A stretch of DNA of 8,155 bases from Thermoplasmata archaeon (lineage in GTDB: Archaea > Thermoplasmatota > E2 > DHVEG-1), in NCBI GenBank assembly GCA_030641605.1, contig DAOWHD010000058.1, positions 1-8,155 of the forward strand, written 5' to 3'. The stretch's first letter is position 1. The number at the start of each line of letters is the position of its first letter. The notes beneath the pieces are model-generated. The model was given only the letters and a program-made list of their open reading frames with translations, was not told the origin of the DNA and did not search any database. The position numbers were made by a program, and so were the translations under genes. Positions 6,672 through 8,155 of this stretch are shown here, piece after piece.

Positions 6672-6729
6672 GTATGAAATGATTTCCTTTTGGGATTTAA
6701 AGGTTTTAATTGCACAGAGGTAATAGACG

Positions 6730-7566
6730 TTGAAAAAAGAAAACATAAGAATAGCAATACTTAGAATAGAGGGGACTAACTGCGAACAAGAATCATTTGA
6801 TGCGTTCAAAAGATTAGGTTCAAAACCAGAGTTTGTACATCTTAAACAATTACTAAACATCGATTGCAATAAAGACGAAAAAAGGGATCTTTTTGATTAC
6901 CAATGTTTAATGATACCAGGTGGATTTTCGGCTGGAGATTACATCAGAGCAGGAGCGATTTTTGCAGCCAGAATAAAAAGTAAACTACAAAAAAAATTAG
7001 AAGAGTTTGTGAAACAAGAATATCCCATACTTGGCATATGTAACGGTTTTCAAGTATTGATAGAACTGGGGCTTTTGCCAGGAATTGATAACATTGTCAG
7101 CCCCGTTCCTGAAGCCTGTCTAAACATAAATGATTCTGATAGATTTGAGTGCAGACCTACCCTGCTTAAACATGAGAACAATGGCAATTGTGTTTTTACT
7201 TCCAAAATTCCAAAAAACGACATTAGATTAATCCCCAGTGCACATGCAGAAGGAAAGCTACTATTTCCATTGGACAAGCAAGAAGAATACGTAAACCGTC
7301 TAGAGGAAAATGACCAGATCGTATTTCGTTATGTCGATCCAGATGGAAACTACGCAGGATATCCATGGAATCCAAACGGATCTATTTCAAACATAGCAGG
7401 CATATGCAACCATCAAGGCAATGTATTTGGCATGATGCCCCACCCAGAAAGAACTTTTTACAAACACCAGCACCCTGATTGGCCAAATACCGGTTTGGGC
7501 GATAATCTTGGTGATGGCAGGGGGGTCTTTGAATCTGTATTAGATTACATTAACAAGAATTTTTGA
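6730..7566 (+). CDS. purQ: Phosphoribosylformylglycinamidine synthase, glutaminase subunit
   Basis: PurQ hydrolyses glutamine and feeds ammonia to PurL for the fourth step of purine synthesis. The 278-residue protein shows the class I amidotransferase fold: AILRIEGTNCEQE near the start, PGGFSAGDYIRAG (63-75) as the oxyanion region, nucleophile C104 in GICNGFQ, and the H238/E240 pair in MMPHPERTF. The sequence PWNPNGS...IAGICNHQGNVFGMMPHPER is typical of PurQ. It is longer than the ~220-230 residues of many bacterial PurQ but normal for several archaeal forms. The TTG at 6730 is used because GAGGT lies 8 bases upstream and the next residues match the family start. No purS or purL gene is adjacent. 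It is divergent from the sulfate operon and functionally unrelated to it. Confidence 0.95.
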   Translation: MKKENIRIAILRIEGTNCEQESFDAFKRLGSKPEFVHLKQLLNIDCNKDEKRDLFDYQCLMIPGGFSAGDYIRAGAIFAARIKSKLQKKLEEFVKQEYPILGICNGFQVLIELGLLPGIDNIVSPVPEACLNINDSDRFECRPTLLKHENNGNCVFTSKIPKNDIRLIPSAHAEGKLLFPLDKQEEYVNRLEENDQIVFRYVDPDGNYAGYPWNPNGSISNIAGICNHQGNVFGMMPHPERTFYKHQHPDWPNTGLGDNLGDGRGVFESVLDYINKNF

Positions 7567-7676
7567 AATGTTGAAAACGACCACCTAACGACAATGAACG
7601 ATGATGATAAATTGTCAATCAAAATGAAAAAAGAGTAAATTACAAATAGACAAGTTGCATTACTAATACGTGCAGA

Positions 7677-7702
7677 TAATACTTTTGGTATAAAGAGTAT
7701 TA
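7677..7702 (+). other. Ten-bp hairpin in the gap after purQ
   Basis: TAATACTTTT pairs with AAAGAGTATTA around a six-base loop, GGTATA, giving ten pairs including one G-U. No T-run follows, so it is not a classical intrinsic terminator. The loop region also contains GGTATAAAG, a possible rightward TATA box with a start site near 7716. The palindromic sequence could be a 3'-end structure of purQ mRNA or a regulatory site. Confidence 0.35.
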
Positions 7703-7707
7703 CGCTG

Positions 7708-7737
7708 TTTTGTATCCATAGGGTACTATGTCCAAAA
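7708..7737 (+). other. Second small hairpin, interrupted stem
   Basis: TTTTG (7708-7712) pairs with CAAAA (7733-7737), and inside it CATAG (7717-7721) pairs with CTATG (7726-7730) around a GGTA loop. The stem is split by small bulges. It lies between the first hairpin and the long inverted repeat, so the three could be parts of one folded RNA. Confidence 0.3.
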
Positions 7738-7830
7738 GCTTGACAAGAAGTCTTTGGATGGGGGGAGTATGAAGGTGGTGAGGAAAGATGGGAAAAAATT
7801 AGGATTACTCCCCCATCCAGTGATATATAA
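7728..7830 (+). pseudogene. Possible micro-ORF broken at a G6 run
   Basis: From the ATG at 7728 the reading gives MSKSLTRSLWMGGV and stops, with an ATGA overlap to a second 26-codon ORF starting at 7769. If the six G at 7760-7765 were five, one frame would run on to the TAA at 7828-7830: MSKSLTRSLWMGEYEG followed by GEERWEKIRITPPSSDI, 33 residues. A possible TATA box (GGTATAAAG, 7687-7695) lies upstream. I recognise no family, and the frame may be chance. The same bases form the long inverted repeat, whose other arm has five C. Confidence 0.2.
7755..7819 (-). ncRNA. Candidate structured RNA: GC-rich inverted repeat with 36-base loop
   Basis: GGATGGGGGGAGTA (7756-7769) is complementary to TACTCCCCCATCC (7806-7818), apart from one extra G, with one more T-A pair outside. 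On the minus strand, a TATA box at 7843-7848 predicts a start at about 7820, exactly the first base of the stem. A leftward transcript would therefore begin with GGATGGGGGAG and fold back on itself after a pyrimidine-rich loop that includes CCTCACCACCTTC. The strong G/C run stands out in A+T-rich intergenic DNA. It is not a recognisable tRNA, SRP RNA, RNase P RNA or C/D-box RNA. It could instead be a two-way terminator between the convergent purQ and kinase genes. Confidence 0.35.
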
Positions 7831-7842
7831 TGGTTTAATAAG

Positions 7843-7848
7843 TATATA
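7843..7848 (-). promoter_or_regulatory. TATA box aimed at the inverted repeat
   Basis: On the minus strand the element is CTTATATACT. It is about 26 bases upstream of the outer end of the GC-rich stem. The core TATATA reads the same on both strands, so rightward use cannot be excluded, but no gene begins at the matching distance to the right. Confidence 0.35.
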
Positions 7849-7849
7849 A

Positions 7850-7857
7850 GTTTTTTT
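7850..7857 (+). terminator. T-run, candidate terminator for rightward transcription
   Basis: A run of seven T follows about 30 bases after the inverted repeat and about 285 bases after the purQ stop. It could end the purQ transcript or any rightward RNA from the gap. It is a compositional signal only. Confidence 0.3.
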
Positions 7858-7916
7858 ATATTAATTGTAAATGATGTGACATCTTATTTTCTATTAGTAA
7901 TCCATCAGAAGGGAAA

Positions 7917-8155
7917 TCAGGTTTTCTTATCGAGTTGATCAAGCATATCTTCAATTTTGGCAAAAGTACCCTCAATTGAGTGTGCAGTATCAACAATATT
8001 CCAATTTTTTGCAAGCATCAATGCCTTCTTTCTCACTTTAACAAGCTCTTCAAACGTTTCAAAAATCTCTTTTTCCTTTCGCTCTTCAACACGTTTCAAT
8101 ACTTCCTCTGGAGGTGCATCAAGAAAAAACATATACTCAGATGTTGGAACGAAAT
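7917..8155 (-). CDS. tmk: Thymidylate (dTMP) kinase, C-terminal part
   Basis: The frame is open to the right edge, so the N-terminus, including the P-loop, is outside the window. About 79 residues are visible: FVPTSEYMFFLDAPPEEVLKR and on to a TGA at 7917-7919. The strand FFLDAPPEEVLKRV matches the conserved FLD-x-PPE-x-(A/V)-x-x-R region of dTMP kinases, and ERKEKEIFETFEELVKVRKKALMLAK matches the lid and following helix, which pairs R and E residues with an FE. The tail NWNIVDTAHSIEGTFAKI matches the final strand and helix. The enzyme makes dTDP from dTMP. Another small nucleoside or nucleotide kinase of the same fold is possible. An internal ATG at 8132 is not the start. The gene converges with purQ. 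Confidence 0.75.
   Translation of the reverse strand, partial: FVPTSEYMFFLDAPPEEVLKRVEERKEKEIFETFEELVKVRKKALMLAKNWNIVDTAHSIEGTFAKIEDMLDQLDKKT

Noticed and set aside
7050..7277. Leftward 75-codon open frame
   Set aside because: It is antisense to purQ, whose catalytic residues are all in frame; it is a shadow frame.
7594..7638. Fifteen-codon ORF (MNDDDKLSIKMKKE) and an exact C-box (ATGATGA) in it
   Set aside because: It is too short to support as a gene, and no D-box (CTGA) follows, so it is not a C/D RNA either.
7755..7819. RNase P RNA, suggested by GAGGAAAG in the loop
   Set aside because: The motif alone is short and common in purine-rich DNA; the element is far too small and lacks the other conserved regions.

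Overview
The window is A+T-rich DNA (roughly one third G+C by eye) from an archaeon. Evidence for this: TATA-box/BRE promoters 25-27 bases upstream of inferred start sites, short or absent leaders, Shine-Dalgarno motifs used mainly inside an operon, and the protein types present. An ammonia-oxidising-type Nitrososphaerota (Thaumarchaeota) lineage is my best guess. This is inference from gene style; there is no rRNA or other marker here.

The centre, about 354-6412, is one leftward (minus-strand) cluster for using sulfate. In transcription order it encodes a small ribbon-helix-helix regulator, ATP sulfurylase (sat), a DHH/DHHA1 phosphoesterase, APS kinase (cysC), a small sulfotransferase, a DASS/SLC13 anion transporter and a two-domain universal stress protein. 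The first six genes are tightly packed (4-bp overlap to about 20-bp gaps). The last follows after a 73-bp gap. Together they read as sulfate uptake -> APS -> PAPS -> sulfate transfer to an acceptor, with the DHH protein a good candidate for removing the by-product PAP. No PAPS or sulfite reductase is present in the window, so sulfation of a cell product fits better than reductive sulfur assimilation. The promoter at 6337-6412 has a TATA box followed by five TA-rich hexamers exactly 10 bp apart (6350-6395), a likely operator for the regulator encoded just downstream.

To the left (1-353) are the first 13 codons of a leftward gene with its TATA box, and an intergenic stretch holding six degenerate ~21-bp repeats at mostly 23-bp spacing (174-324). 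To the right, a degenerate or cryptic small leftward reading frame (6425-6598) lies between the operon promoter and a rightward purQ gene (6730-7566). The 350-bp gap after purQ holds two small hairpins, a long GC-rich inverted repeat (7755-7819) placed at the expected start site of a leftward TATA box, and a possible frameshifted micro-ORF. The window ends in the C-terminal part of a leftward dTMP kinase-like gene.

The strongest leads are the phased operator, the sulfotransferase cassette with its own PAP-recycling candidate, the transporter whose first SNT motif is replaced, and the two unexplained intergenic structures.
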